DNA from: Bacillota bacterium
GTDB lineage: Bacteria; Bacillota; Clostridia; Lachnospirales; Lachnospiraceae
Direction: 5' to 3'
Assembly (NCBI GenBank): GCA_023415655.1
Contig: JAEZKD010000020.1
Span: 1 to 39,524 of the forward strand
Length of the DNA stretch: 39,524 bases
This document shows, one piece after another, positions 7,036 through 16,021 of the stretch. The notes beneath the pieces were generated by a model, which saw only the letters and a program-made list of their open reading frames with translations, was not told where the DNA came from and did no database searches. Position 1 is the first letter of the stretch; every line of letters starts with the position of its first letter. The position numbers and the translations under genes were made by a program.

Positions 7036-8220
7036 CTATTGGTATTCCTCTGCCAGTGCTTTAAAATGAGGAAGTGAACGTTCAATCATCGCGTAATCAA
7101 CACAATATGCAATACGACAATAACCAGCACATCCAAAGGTGGTACCAGGTACAATTAATATGTTATGTTCTTTCGCTTTTGCCGCAAATGCTTTGTCATC
7201 CTCTTCTAATGCCTTTACAAATAGATAAAAAGCTCCCTGTGGTTTGATGCATTCAAACCCATATTCACTTAAGCTATTGTATAAAAGCTCACGATTCCTA
7301 TTATAAATTTCGACATCGACTGCCGCATCTAAGCATTTTGCAACAGCACGTTGCATCAAGGATGGAGCATTGACAAAGCCTAATATTCTTGTTGCTACAT
7401 TGGCTCCACCTTTAATATTCTCTGAATCATCCACTTCATCAGGGATTACAAGATATCCGATGCGATCTCCTGGTAGGGATAAGGACTTGCTATAGGAATA
7501 TCCAACAATCGTGTTACGATAATACTTGGTCAGATAAGGAATCTCAATTCCATCGTATACCAATTCACGATATGGTTCATCTGAGATTACATATATCGAG
7601 GTTTGGAATTCCTTTTGTTTTCTTTCTAAAATGGAAGCTAACTCCTTGATGGTTTCCTCTGAATACACAACACCCGTTGGATTATTTGGAGTATTTACAA
7701 TCACTGCCTTAGTTTTTGGTGTGAGTTTTGTCTCAAACTCAGATAAGTTTGGTTGAAAGGTTTTGGTATCTGGAGAAACCACCACCAACTCACCATCAAA
7801 GTTACTTACATAATTACGGTATTCTCCAAAGAAGGGTGCAAAAGTAAGGACCTCATCTTGAGGATTCAATAAGGTCTTAAAGATTACATTCAGGCCTCCA
7901 GCAGCACCAACAGTCATAACGATATTGCTGCTGTTAAAGTGAGTATCGAATTTATGATTGATGGACTGTGCTACTGCCTCACGTACATCTTCATAACCTG
8001 AATTATTTGGATATCCATGAACCAAGCCTTGTTTTTCCGTATTCAGTACTTCTATCAATGCTTCCTTTACAGCTACCGGTGGTTCTACACTTGGATTACC
8101 AAGACTGAAATCATACACATTCTCAGCACCATAGATCGCCATCATTTTTTTCCCTTCTTCAAACATCGCACGGATGACCGAAGAGTTTTTCACTAGGGCT
8201 TCCATCTTCTTTGAAATCAT
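7036..8220 (-). CDS. Class I/II PLP-dependent aminotransferase
   Basis: The 394-residue protein is an aspartate-aminotransferase-superfamily enzyme. Visible motifs are GNPSVEPP, VNTPNNPTGVVYSE (the substrate/PLP loop), ISDEPYRELVYDG (the PLP aspartate region) and YSYSKSLSLPGDRIGY with the PLP lysine K245. Substrate specificity cannot be read from the sequence; aspartate, aromatic or branched-chain amino acids are all possible. It sits between a cytidylate-kinase-like gene (16 bp upstream) and the HisC-like gene (12 bp downstream), so all three appear to form one operon. Confidence 0.87.
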   Translation of the reverse strand: MISKKMEALVKNSSVIRAMFEEGKKMMAIYGAENVYDFSLGNPSVEPPVAVKEALIEVLNTEKQGLVHGYPNNSGYEDVREAVAQSINHKFDTHFNSSNIVMTVGAAGGLNVIFKTLLNPQDEVLTFAPFFGEYRNYVSNFDGELVVVSPDTKTFQPNLSEFETKLTPKTKAVIVNTPNNPTGVVYSEETIKELASILERKQKEFQTSIYVISDEPYRELVYDGIEIPYLTKYYRNTIVGYSYSKSLSLPGDRIGYLVIPDEVDDSENIKGGANVATRILGFVNAPSLMQRAVAKCLDAAVDVEIYNRNRELLYNSLSEYGFECIKPQGAFYLFVKALEEDDKAFAAKAKEHNILIVPGTTFGCAGYCRIAYCVDYAMIERSLPHFKALAEEYQ

Positions 8221-8236
8221 ACTTGTTCCTACCTCT

Positions 8237-8878
8237 CTATGTATTGGATTTTGATACTATATTTTCATGAATTTTAAGATATTCAATCACCATGTCAACA
8301 CATCTCTCAAACCCAAGCTTTGAAGAATTCAAGCAAAGATCATAATTTGCTGCATTCTCCCATGCATGGCCAGTATAATATTTATAATACTCTGCGCGAT
8401 GCTTATCAATTGAGGTTATTTTCTTTGCTGCTTCCTCCTTCGTAAGATCCGATAAATCCATAACCGTTTTCACACAATCCTCGAATGGTGCATGAACAAA
8501 GATACGAATTACATTCTTATAGTCCTTTAATACATAATCCGCACAACGTCCAACGATCACACAAGATTCTTGCTCTGCGATCTCCTTAATTACCTTTGCT
8601 TGATAGTTAAATAAATTATCATTCGATACAAAATCATCAGAATCTGGTGGTATTAGCTCTCCTTTGTAAACCTTTTTTGCAATTGAGAATAAAAGACTTT
8701 TCTTTACGGTCTCATCAGCTTTTACAAACAGCTCTTCATTAATTCCACTGGAATCAGATGCTAGACGCATCAATTCTCTATCATAAAAATGTATGTTTAA
8801 TTTCTCAGCAAGCATCTTACCAATGGTTTTACCACCACTGCCATATCCTCTTGCAATCGTAATTACATAATTCTTCAT
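8237..8878 (-). CDS. Cytidylate kinase-like family protein
   Basis: The 213-residue protein has a P-loop variant GYGSGGKTIG (11-20) followed by IHFYDRELM and VIVGRCADYVL. This matches the cytidylate-kinase-like (AAA_26) family common in Clostridia and distinct from the housekeeping Cmk. Its natural substrate is not known. The C-terminal half has the family's basic lid region (ITSIDKHRAEYYKYYTG). An ideal AGGAGG precedes the ATG with 7-nt spacing. It is 43 bp from livF, so it may be the first gene of a small operon or read through from the liv genes. Confidence 0.85.
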   Translation of the reverse strand: MKNYVITIARGYGSGGKTIGKMLAEKLNIHFYDRELMRLASDSSGINEELFVKADETVKKSLLFSIAKKVYKGELIPPDSDDFVSNDNLFNYQAKVIKEIAEQESCVIVGRCADYVLKDYKNVIRIFVHAPFEDCVKTVMDLSDLTKEEAAKKITSIDKHRAEYYKYYTGHAWENAANYDLCLNSSKLGFERCVDMVIEYLKIHENIVSKSNT

Positions 8879-8921
8879 TCTAAACCTCCTATCTATAGTA
8901 GTTCTTGCTTAAACTAAAACC

Positions 8922-9632
8922 TTACTCCCCAAGATATGCTTTCTTAACCGAATCATTGTTTAACATCTCACTAGCATCGCCGGATAGAACAATTTTCCCC
9001 GTCTCTAATACATAACCACGATGTGCAATTGATAATGCCTTCTTAGCATTTTGTTCTACTAAAAGTACTGTCGTACCACTCTTATTAATTTCCTGAATAA
9101 TATCAAAAATCTCTGAAACAAACAAAGGAGATAATCCCATCGAAGGTTCATCGAGCAACATAATCTTAGGTTTTGACATCAAAGCACGGCCCATCGCTAA
9201 CATCTGCTGTTCTCCGCCCGATAACGTACCTGCAATCTGTTTCTTTCTTTCCTCTAATCGAGGGAAACGACGATATACACTCTTTAAGGTTTCTTCGATT
9301 CCTTCTTTATCCTTCCTATGATAAGCTCCCATAATTAAGTTTTCAAATACAGTTAATTCTGCAAAAATTCGACGTCCTTCAGGGACATGTGCCATTCCAA
9401 GCGAAACAATCTTATGTGCCTTTGTCTTTAATAAATCCTGTCCCTCGAACTCAATCTGTCCACTCTTTGGTGTGACAAGACCTGTAATTGTATGAAGAAT
9501 TGTAGTTTTTCCAGCTCCATTCGCACCAATTAAGGCGATGATTTCCCCTTCATTAACCTCAAAGGAAATTCCTTGAATTGCTTGAATTACTCCATAGTAT
9601 ACTTGTAAATCTTTAATCGTTAACATTGCCAT
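8922..9632 (-). CDS. livF: Branched-chain amino acid ABC transporter ATPase LivF
   Basis: LivF is one of the two ATPases that power uptake of leucine, isoleucine and valine. It has Walker A GANGAGKTT, signature LSGGEQQML and Walker B IMLLDEPSMGLSP, plus the LivF-type VEQNAKKAL H-loop variant. The ORF opens with a GTG at 9641, but AGGTGG lies 5 nt before the ATG at 9632, so I prefer that start (236 residues). It is the last gene of livHMGF, 25 bp after livG. Confidence 0.93.
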   Translation of the reverse strand: MAMLTIKDLQVYYGVIQAIQGISFEVNEGEIIALIGANGAGKTTILHTITGLVTPKSGQIEFEGQDLLKTKAHKIVSLGMAHVPEGRRIFAELTVFENLIMGAYHRKDKEGIEETLKSVYRRFPRLEERKKQIAGTLSGGEQQMLAMGRALMSKPKIMLLDEPSMGLSPLFVSEIFDIIQEINKSGTTVLLVEQNAKKALSIAHRGYVLETGKIVLSGDASEMLNNDSVKKAYLGE

Positions 9633-9657
9633 AATATCCACCTGTACCTTTCATTTT

Positions 9658-10416
9658 TTACTCGCCAAGGTATGCGGTAATAACTTCTGGGTTATTTAAT
9701 ACCTCAGAAGGTGTACCATTTGCTAGCTCTGTTCCAAAGTTAAGGACAAGAATCTGCTCGCAAATACCTGCTACAAGCTTCATATCATGCTCGATTAATA
9801 GTATTGTGATATGGTATTGATCGCGAACCAAACGAATCGTATCCATTAATTCTGCAGTTTCATTTGGATTCATACCAGCTGCTGGCTCATCTAAAAGTAA
9901 TAGCTTAGGATTCGTCGCCAAGGCTCTAGCAATCTCTAATTTTCGTTGCTTTCCATATGGTAGATTAGAAGCAAGATAATTGGCTTGTTGATCTAGATCA
10001 AACACCTTTAAAATCTCTAACGCTTTCTCATCCATCTCTTTTTCTAATTTATAATAGCCTGGTAGCTTAAACAAAGAAGTGAACAACGGATACTTTACCT
10101 GATTATGAAGTGCTACTTTAACATTATCAAGTACTGTCATCTTTTTAAATAATCTTATGTTCTGAAACGTTCTTGCAATTCCCGCAAGATTGATCTCTGC
10201 CGGTTTCTTACCAATTAATTTCACTCCATCTAAGACAATCGAACCATCGGTTGGGCGATATACTCCAGTCAATAAGTTGAAGATTGTCGTTTTACCTGCA
10301 CCATTAGGTCCAATCAATCCATACAACTGGCCTTTTTCAATGGACAGATTCACACTATCTACTGCACGTAACCCTCCAAAAGAGATCCCTAAATTCTTAA
10401 CTTCTAACAATGCCAT
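9658..10416 (-). CDS. livG: Branched-chain amino acid ABC transporter ATPase LivG
   Basis: This is the second ATPase of the transporter. It has Walker A GPNGAGKTT, the LivG-type signature NLPYGKQRKLEIARAL, Walker B LLLLDEPAAGMNP and an H-loop LLIEHDM. At 252 residues it has the normal length. One base separates it from livM, so the two are translationally coupled. Together with LivF it forms the ATPase pair of the complex. Confidence 0.95.
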   Translation of the reverse strand: MALLEVKNLGISFGGLRAVDSVNLSIEKGQLYGLIGPNGAGKTTIFNLLTGVYRPTDGSIVLDGVKLIGKKPAEINLAGIARTFQNIRLFKKMTVLDNVKVALHNQVKYPLFTSLFKLPGYYKLEKEMDEKALEILKVFDLDQQANYLASNLPYGKQRKLEIARALATNPKLLLLDEPAAGMNPNETAELMDTIRLVRDQYHITILLIEHDMKLVAGICEQILVLNFGTELANGTPSEVLNNPEVITAYLGE

Positions 10417-10417
10417 A

Positions 10418-11407
10418 TTAGTTCTCTCCTTTCTTTAACTTTGGTAAACGAAGAGCTTTCATCTTTTCCTTAATTTCACCAGAATTCATAACCATGATGA
10501 CAATCAATGCTACTGCATAAGTAATCTTTCTAAAATCTCCTACACCACGTAATACCTCAGGTAACAGAGTTAGAATGGACGCAGCAATTACAGAGCCCTT
10601 GATACTTCCCATACCACCTAGAACTACGAATACTAGGATATCAATCGAACGGTTATAGTCAAAGTCTGGAGGTGTTATGATTCTTGCATAGTGAGCATAA
10701 AGCACACCTGCAATTCCTGCAAAGAACGCTGCAATCGTAAATGCAAGAATTTTGTATCGAGTGACTGGAACACCCATTGCCTCTGCAGCAATATGGTTTT
10801 CCTTAATTGCATAAATAGCGCGACCATGTCTTGATTTCTTTAAATTCATTGCTAATAATATCGTGATAATTACAAAAGCATAGACGATCGTATAGCTTGC
10901 ATAGGTTGGAATCTTTTTAATACCTGCTGGACCGCCAAGTGCCTTCGTTGCATTGATGATGGAACGAATAATCTCATTGAAGGCAAGTGTCACAATCGCA
11001 AGGTAGTCACCACGCAAACGTAATACTGGCATACCAATCAGCATACCTGCAACTGCGGCCAATACTCCACCGATTGCAAGGGAGATAAGTAATGCAACTA
11101 GCTCATTCATATCTCTATTATTGGTGGTAAATAAAGCCCCTGCATAGGCACCAATCGCCATAAAGCCTGCATGCCCAAGGGATAGCTCCCCTAAAAAGCC
11201 AGTCGTAATATTCAATGAAACTGCCAAGATAATATTGATTCCTAGTGGAATTACAATTGCTTTATACTGACGATTCAACATATTATTATAGACATAAGCG
11301 ATCATAAAATAAACTAGCACTATGATGACGGTATAGATCACCGCTGTTAGAATTCTCTTTGCTGTGGAATTGTTTAAACCAATATTTTTAATCTTATCCT
11401 TTTTCAT
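10418..11407 (-). CDS. livM: Branched-chain amino acid ABC transporter permease LivM
   Basis: This polytopic permease (about eight or nine membrane segments) has the LivM pattern GFLGELSLGHAGFMAIGAYAGAL and the EAA-like region ENHIAAEAMGVPVTRYKILAF. The 329-residue form starts at the ATG 11407, which follows AGGTGAG closely. A GTG at 11416 is in frame but overlaps the ribosome site. It pairs with LivH to form the membrane channel. Confidence 0.93.
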   Translation of the reverse strand: MKKDKIKNIGLNNSTAKRILTAVIYTVIIVLVYFMIAYVYNNMLNRQYKAIVIPLGINIILAVSLNITTGFLGELSLGHAGFMAIGAYAGALFTTNNRDMNELVALLISLAIGGVLAAVAGMLIGMPVLRLRGDYLAIVTLAFNEIIRSIINATKALGGPAGIKKIPTYASYTIVYAFVIITILLAMNLKKSRHGRAIYAIKENHIAAEAMGVPVTRYKILAFTIAAFFAGIAGVLYAHYARIITPPDFDYNRSIDILVFVVLGGMGSIKGSVIAASILTLLPEVLRGVGDFRKITYAVALIVIMVMNSGEIKEKMKALRLPKLKKGEN

Positions 11408-11416
11408 AACTCTCAC

Positions 11417-12295
11417 CTACACTTTCTCTATTCTGTTCTTGCCAAGTAAACCAGATGGTTTTACTAATAAAACAATAACAAGAACACCGAATACAATTGC
11501 ATCCGAAAGCTCAGAAGATATGTAACCACTGGATAAGCTCTCAATCACGCCTAACATCAAGCCACCAATCATTGCCCCAGGAATTGATCCAATTCCACCA
11601 AGTACTGCTGCAACAAATGCTTTGATACCTGGAAGTGCCCCAAGTGTTGGTTTTATTGATTCATACTGACATAAGTATAAAATACCTGCAACAGCTGCTA
11701 ATGCAGAACCAATTGCAAATGTGAAAGAAATCGTACGATTTACATTGATACCCATTAATTGTGCTGCCTGCTTATCTTCTGAAACAGCTCTCATCGCACG
11801 ACCAAGTTTTGTTTTTTTAATGAACAGAGTCAATAAGATCATACTTACCGTTGTTACGATAAAGGTAATTACTGTCACACCCTGAATCACGATACCACCA
11901 ATTTCAACTCTAGGAATATTAATAATCGATGCAAATGGTCTTGGAGATGCACCAAAGATTAATAGCGCTAAGCTTTGTAAAAAGAAGCTAACACCAATCG
12001 CAGTAATTAAAACAGCCAAGGAAGGGGCTTTTCTAAGTGGTTTATATGCAATCTTTTCAATGGTTATTCCTAAGAATGCACAAACAAGAATTGTTATAAT
12101 GACTGCTGGTATTACCGGTATATTTACCTGTAATACCAGTACATATAAGGAATAGGCCCCAACCATAATAATGTCACCATGAGCAAAATTAATCATCTTT
12201 GCTATCCCATATACCATCGTATATCCGAGCGCAATCAAGGCAAAGATACTGCCTGCCTGCAATCCGTTAATTAATTGTTGAAAAAACATCTCCAT
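11417..12295 (-). CDS. livH: Branched-chain amino acid ABC transporter permease LivH
   Basis: The 292-residue permease begins QQLINGLQAGSIFALIALGYTMVYGIAKMINFAHGD, the usual LivH N-terminus, and has the coupling motif AVSEDKQAAQLMGINVNRT. Seven or eight hydrophobic segments are visible. The ATG at 12295 has GAGGTGA about 5 nt upstream. It is the first gene after the livJ terminator, so expression probably depends on partial read-through from the livJ promoter; no obvious promoter of its own was seen in the 12296-12454 gap. Confidence 0.94.
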   Translation of the reverse strand: MEMFFQQLINGLQAGSIFALIALGYTMVYGIAKMINFAHGDIIMVGAYSLYVLVLQVNIPVIPAVIITILVCAFLGITIEKIAYKPLRKAPSLAVLITAIGVSFFLQSLALLIFGASPRPFASIINIPRVEIGGIVIQGVTVITFIVTTVSMILLTLFIKKTKLGRAMRAVSEDKQAAQLMGINVNRTISFTFAIGSALAAVAGILYLCQYESIKPTLGALPGIKAFVAAVLGGIGSIPGAMIGGLMLGVIESLSSGYISSELSDAIVFGVLVIVLLVKPSGLLGKNRIEKV

Positions 12296-12334
12296 ACCTT
12301 CACCTCACTGATCTTATGTCTCTCACTCGAAACG

Positions 12335-12406
12335 CTTCGCTTGTCTCAGAACCAAATACCCTCCATTACTTCTTTATGAAAGCTTCTATTTCTGCGTCAA
12401 GCGAAG
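12335..12406. repeat. 9-bp inverted repeat in the livJ-livH gap
   Basis: CTTCGCTTG (12335-12343) and CAAGCGAAG (12398-12406) are perfect inverted copies separated by 54 bp. In a read-through livJ-livH mRNA they could form a long-range stem before livH, which might affect mRNA stability or translation. This is a sequence observation only. Confidence 0.5.
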
Positions 12407-12454
12407 AGTTCCGTACCATCATGAAAGCAAAAAGTCTATTACTCTTTACTATCA

Positions 12455-12491
12455 CTAATAAAAGACCGGAACGCAAATAATTGCGCTCCGG
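12455..12491 (-). terminator. Terminator or attenuator between livJ and livH
   Basis: The hairpin at 12466-12491 has arms CCGGAACGCAA and TTGCGCTCCGG with one A-C mismatch and a 4-base loop. On the minus strand it is followed by TCTTTTATT. It starts 31 bp past the livJ stop. A leaky terminator here would make more binding protein (LivJ) than permease, the usual stoichiometry for such systems. Confidence 0.85.
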
Positions 12492-12522
12492 AAATTGTCA
12501 TAAATGTTACATCAATCGTTTA

Positions 12523-13701
12523 TTATCGAGCTGCATATGCGCCGTCTTTGATTTCAATATATTTTGCACCCTTATTTGGTTCACCATCGGCACTAAAAGT
12601 AACAGCTCCTGTAAGACCATCCACAGAGATTTGTGTCATTGCTGCAATTAAGTCAGCACTTTCGATGGAGCCTGCTTTTTCCATTGCTGCTTTGATAACG
12701 TATACTGTATCATAACCATCTGCTGCAAACTGATCTGGTGTTGCACCATCAAATAATCCCTGATAAGTTGTTACAAATTTTTGAATTGCTTCGTTAGGAT
12801 CAGTTGCAAGGAATGGGCTTAAGAAGATAGCACCTTCCAATGCAGTAACATCGCTTGAAGAAGCAATAACGCCATCCCAGCCATCAGAGCCTAAGAATGG
12901 AAGTTCCATACCAAGTGCTTTTGCCTGTGCTGTAATATAAGCTGCGTCATTATAGTATGCTGGTACGAAAATTACTTGAGCATCGGTAGATTTAATCTTA
13001 GTTAACTGAGTATTGAAATCATTAGCTCCTGATACGAAGGATTCCGTTGCAACAATGCTTGCTCCATTCGCTTCTGCCTGAGCAGTGAAGGCTTCCATAA
13101 TACCAGTACTATAGTCATCTGAGTTATTATAGATAATAGCAATCTTGTCATAACCTAACTCTTTTGCAAAGTTAGCTAAGGTTACACCCTGGAATGGATC
13201 TGTAAAGCAAAGACGGAATGCATTCGCGAATTCGGTACAGTCAAGTGCAGAACCAGAAGGTGTAATCTGTAAGATACCATCTTCAAAGGTGGAGCTTGTT
13301 ATTGCAAGGCAAGCACCAGAAGTTACCGCTCCAAGAATCGTCTGTGCACCCCAGTCCATTACTGTATTGTATGCTGTTAAAGCCTTGTCTGGACTAGCTT
13401 CATCATCAGCAAAATTCATTTCTAATTTATATGTACTATCTCCTACCTTAACACCACCAGCGGCATTAATCTCATCAATTGCAATCTGTGCACCATTCTT
13501 AACTGAAATACCATAAGATGCTGCGTCTCCTGTTAATGGACCAAGAGCACCAATTTTAAATACTTTATCCGTAGTTTCACTTCCATTGGAAGCTGGTGCC
13601 TTATCATTAGTTTCTTCTTTCGTTCCACAGCCTGTCAAGGAAGCTGTAATCATACCTGCAACAAGTGAAAAACTTAATAATCTCTTAAAATTTTTTCTCA
13701 T
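12523..13701 (-). CDS. livJ: Branched-chain amino acid binding lipoprotein LivJ
   Basis: This is the extracellular substrate-binding protein of the transporter. It has a lipoprotein signal peptide with basic start MRKNFKRLL, a hydrophobic core and the lipobox LTGC, giving the lipidated C25. An acidic linker follows. The mature part begins KIGALGPLTGDAASYG, the hallmark of type I periplasmic-binding (Peripla_BP_6) proteins. At 392 residues its length is normal. It has its own promoter (13845-13873) and a ~140-nt leader. Confidence 0.95.
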   Translation of the reverse strand: MRKNFKRLLSFSLVAGMITASLTGCGTKEETNDKAPASNGSETTDKVFKIGALGPLTGDAASYGISVKNGAQIAIDEINAAGGVKVGDSTYKLEMNFADDEASPDKALTAYNTVMDWGAQTILGAVTSGACLAITSSTFEDGILQITPSGSALDCTEFANAFRLCFTDPFQGVTLANFAKELGYDKIAIIYNNSDDYSTGIMEAFTAQAEANGASIVATESFVSGANDFNTQLTKIKSTDAQVIFVPAYYNDAAYITAQAKALGMELPFLGSDGWDGVIASSSDVTALEGAIFLSPFLATDPNEAIQKFVTTYQGLFDGATPDQFAADGYDTVYVIKAAMEKAGSIESADLIAAMTQISVDGLTGAVTFSADGEPNKGAKYIEIKDGAYAAR

Positions 13702-13796
13702 AATGATTCTCCTCTTCTATATATTTATCTCCTCTCCCTGTTTAACTTCGGTACATAAAAACTTTACTTTGTTAAAGCAGAGAAGTTATAAAAGAA

Positions 13797-13831
13797 GACG
13801 TCAAAAAAGTAGAACTCCTCCTTTGGACGCC
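13797..13831 (-). terminator. Hairpin in the livJ leader
   Basis: On the minus strand GGCGTC (13831-13826) can pair with GACGTC (13802-13797) across a 23-nt loop, with one G-U pair, followed by TTCTTTT. It may end the transcript of the zinc-ribbon gene upstream, or act within the livJ leader, since the livJ promoter lies before it. The stem is only 6 bp, so the call is tentative. Confidence 0.4.
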
Positions 13832-13844
13832 TTTTTATGGGTAT

Positions 13845-13873
13845 ATCATACTATCGGTCTAATAATTTGTCAA
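13845..13873 (-). promoter_or_regulatory. Sigma-A promoter of livJ
   Basis: On the minus strand TTGACA (13868-13873) and TATGAT (13845-13850) are separated by 17 bp. The promoter overlaps the last codons of the upstream zinc-ribbon gene. It predicts a start near 13838 and a leader of about 137 nt. Confidence 0.85.
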
Positions 13874-14152
13874 GTCCCCTCCGCATTTATCACAGTACTC
13901 TAGACCTTCCAACGTAATCCCACCACAATCAGGACATATGATTTTCTCTGGCATAATTTCGCGCTCGATAATCTCGAATTCTTCTTCTATGGCATCCTTT
14001 GATTCATTTAAGGAATGACTCTCAGTCTTTAATCCATCACGTCGAATGGTCTGAGCAGGCGCAACTTTTAATTGTACGCTCTTTCGTTCCAACTCTTCGA
14101 TATTAATACGTTTTTTGGGTATGATTCGTAAAAGTTTATTAACAAAAGTCAT
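13859..14152 (-). CDS. Small zinc-ribbon protein, 97 aa
   Basis: The C-terminal 30 residues form a zinc ribbon, with CPDCGG (about 73-78) and CDKCGGD (about 87-93), a spacing typical of the zinc_ribbon_2 type. The N-terminal two-thirds is charged and probably partly helical, ending in a Glu-rich stretch (AIEEEFEIIEREI). Zinc binding is likely; the function is unknown. The ribosome site AGGTGG lies 7 nt before the ATG. Its end overlaps the livJ promoter. Confidence 0.7.
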   Translation of the reverse strand: MTFVNKLLRIIPKKRINIEELERKSVQLKVAPAQTIRRDGLKTESHSLNESKDAIEEEFEIIEREIMPEKIICPDCGGITLEGLEYCDKCGGDLTNY

Positions 14153-14184
14153 TTCTCATCCACCTTACTTTCTTTACATAGCTC

Positions 14185-14212
14185 ATTATACTATATCCTT
14201 AAAAAAAGGCAA
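14185..14212 (-). promoter_or_regulatory. Probable promoter of the zinc-ribbon gene
   Basis: On the minus strand TTGCCT (14207-14212) and a perfect TATAAT (14185-14190) are separated by 16 bp, placing a start about 25 bp before the zinc-ribbon ATG. The -35 hexamer is only partly consensus. Confidence 0.5.
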
Positions 14213-14229
14213 GAAAAACCTATACTCTT

Positions 14230-15948
14230 TCATAAGCTGGTACGAAGACTTTCAAAGGATCCAAATGCATCTAAGGTTCCATATCCAAATTCACGATTCG
14301 GATAGGTATCTCCAGTTCGTTTCGCACCTTTAATCATCAGTGACTTGACATCAGAGGTATCATAATATTCACTGTTTTTTCTTACCACAGCCCACTCCAG
14401 GAAGAGAGCTGCAACTCCAGCAGCATGCGCTGAGGCAATACTCGTTCCACTTCGTATACTAAACTGATTGCCTGGAATTGGTCCATGAATGTTAACACCT
14501 GGGGCTGTAATATCTGGTTTGATCCGCCCACTTCTGGTAAATCCTCTCCCTGAATTAATATAGATTGCATTGTTTACATGATTATAAGCAGCTACTGTGA
14601 TTGGCCCTTGGGTATTCCCTGGTTCGGTAATTGTAATATCAGGATTTGGTTTAATAAATTGAGTATCTGCACTTAAGAATTCTCTGATTGGAAGCCAAAG
14701 GTCATAATCATTCAAAAAGTTCTGTTCTGGATAGACACGAATCTTCCAAATTCCTTGGCTTGGATTATCAAATCGCATCAAAATCAACTCATCCCCAGTA
14801 TTTAATTCCACAATCCGATAATTCACATAAATCTTTGTTGGTTCAAATAAGAAAGTAACCGTCTGACTACTTTCAACCCTTGGAGGAATCTTTTGAATCA
14901 ATTCTCCACTTGGTGAAATAAAACCAATACTAAACACACTTGGTGCCGTGGCCCATAGCTCTATCGTAAATCCTACTTCTCCCTCACCAACACGAATCTC
15001 TACATCTTCGTATTCCGTTTCCGCCGGAATATTCCCTCGATAATGTAATCCATAGTTGGACTCATTCCCAGTTGGGACAACAATGCAAGTCTGATACGCT
15101 TCTGATTGTACATCCAGATATTCATCTAGGATTCCTTTCCCATCATGTCCACCAGAATTGGTCCCAATACCAAGACAAATGACCAAAGGGCGTCGTAACT
15201 CATCTGCTTTTTTTAGCAGATATTTCACCCCCATTGCAACATCCGTCTCCTGATAAGACTCGGCATTTGGATTGACAAAGTAAAATCTACGATAAATTTG
15301 CTTACTAGGCTTTAACTTTACAATCAGAAGCTCTGCCAATGGTGCTACTCCTGAAAAGTCATTGGTCTCATCGATATTCCCAGCAGCGATTCCTGCCATA
15401 AAGGTGCCATGTCCATTACTATCTGTAGTTGGAACTGTTTCCAGAGGATTGGTCGTTCTTAATGCCTGATCAATTTGCTCCTTGGTATATTCCGTTCCAT
15501 AATAAAACCCTTGTGGTGGTGTTCCTGTCTGAATCGTCTGATCCCAAATGGCTTGAATCCTTGATGTATTATCTGCAAATTTAAATACCGAATGCTGATA
15601 ATCAATACCAGTATCTACAATTCCAATTAAGACTCCTTGACCTAAAAGATTCAGATAGGGTTGCCTTCGAATTCTGTTTACTCCAATACTATCGATATTC
15701 GTAGTATCCATTAACCCATATAACTTTGGAAAAACACTATAATATCTGCCATATCCAAGGATATTCTCTTCCCTTGTGAATTGAAAGCTAGCAATGGCAT
15801 ATCTGTTATCCAGAATTTGAATACAACCAGCATTGAGAGTTTCTTGCAAATTCTCTTCTCCTGGACGATATCGCACAAAAAATTCTGCATAATTCTCTGC
15901 CATAATCACTTCTTTACAGGTTGCTGCCTGCTGGTTTGTAAGATCCAT
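14230..15948 (-). CDS. S8 subtilisin-like serine protease, Csp-like
   Basis: The 572-residue protein is a subtilase with an intact catalytic triad: D112 in GIVDTGIDY, H180 in SNGHGTFMAGIAAGN and S503 in SGTSIASAHAAG. A large insertion (about residues 300-430) splits the domain, as in the Csp proteases of Clostridium that act in spore germination, and the length fits that group. The first 90 residues resemble a propeptide. There is no signal peptide, also as in Csp. Similar multi-copy subtilases occur in Lachnospiraceae without a known spore role, so germination is only one option. It lies 73 bp after the C39-like peptidase gene, probably in one operon with it. Confidence 0.85.
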   Translation of the reverse strand: MDLTNQQAATCKEVIMAENYAEFFVRYRPGEENLQETLNAGCIQILDNRYAIASFQFTREENILGYGRYYSVFPKLYGLMDTTNIDSIGVNRIRRQPYLNLLGQGVLIGIVDTGIDYQHSVFKFADNTSRIQAIWDQTIQTGTPPQGFYYGTEYTKEQIDQALRTTNPLETVPTTDSNGHGTFMAGIAAGNIDETNDFSGVAPLAELLIVKLKPSKQIYRRFYFVNPNAESYQETDVAMGVKYLLKKADELRRPLVICLGIGTNSGGHDGKGILDEYLDVQSEAYQTCIVVPTGNESNYGLHYRGNIPAETEYEDVEIRVGEGEVGFTIELWATAPSVFSIGFISPSGELIQKIPPRVESSQTVTFLFEPTKIYVNYRIVELNTGDELILMRFDNPSQGIWKIRVYPEQNFLNDYDLWLPIREFLSADTQFIKPNPDITITEPGNTQGPITVAAYNHVNNAIYINSGRGFTRSGRIKPDITAPGVNIHGPIPGNQFSIRSGTSIASAHAAGVAALFLEWAVVRKNSEYYDTSDVKSLMIKGAKRTGDTYPNREFGYGTLDAFGSFESLRTSL

Positions 15949-16021
15949 CCGTTGATCTCCTACCTACGATAACTTTAATATATCTTATTCCATGCAGCTT
16001 AGTAGTATGTGTGAAAAGAAG

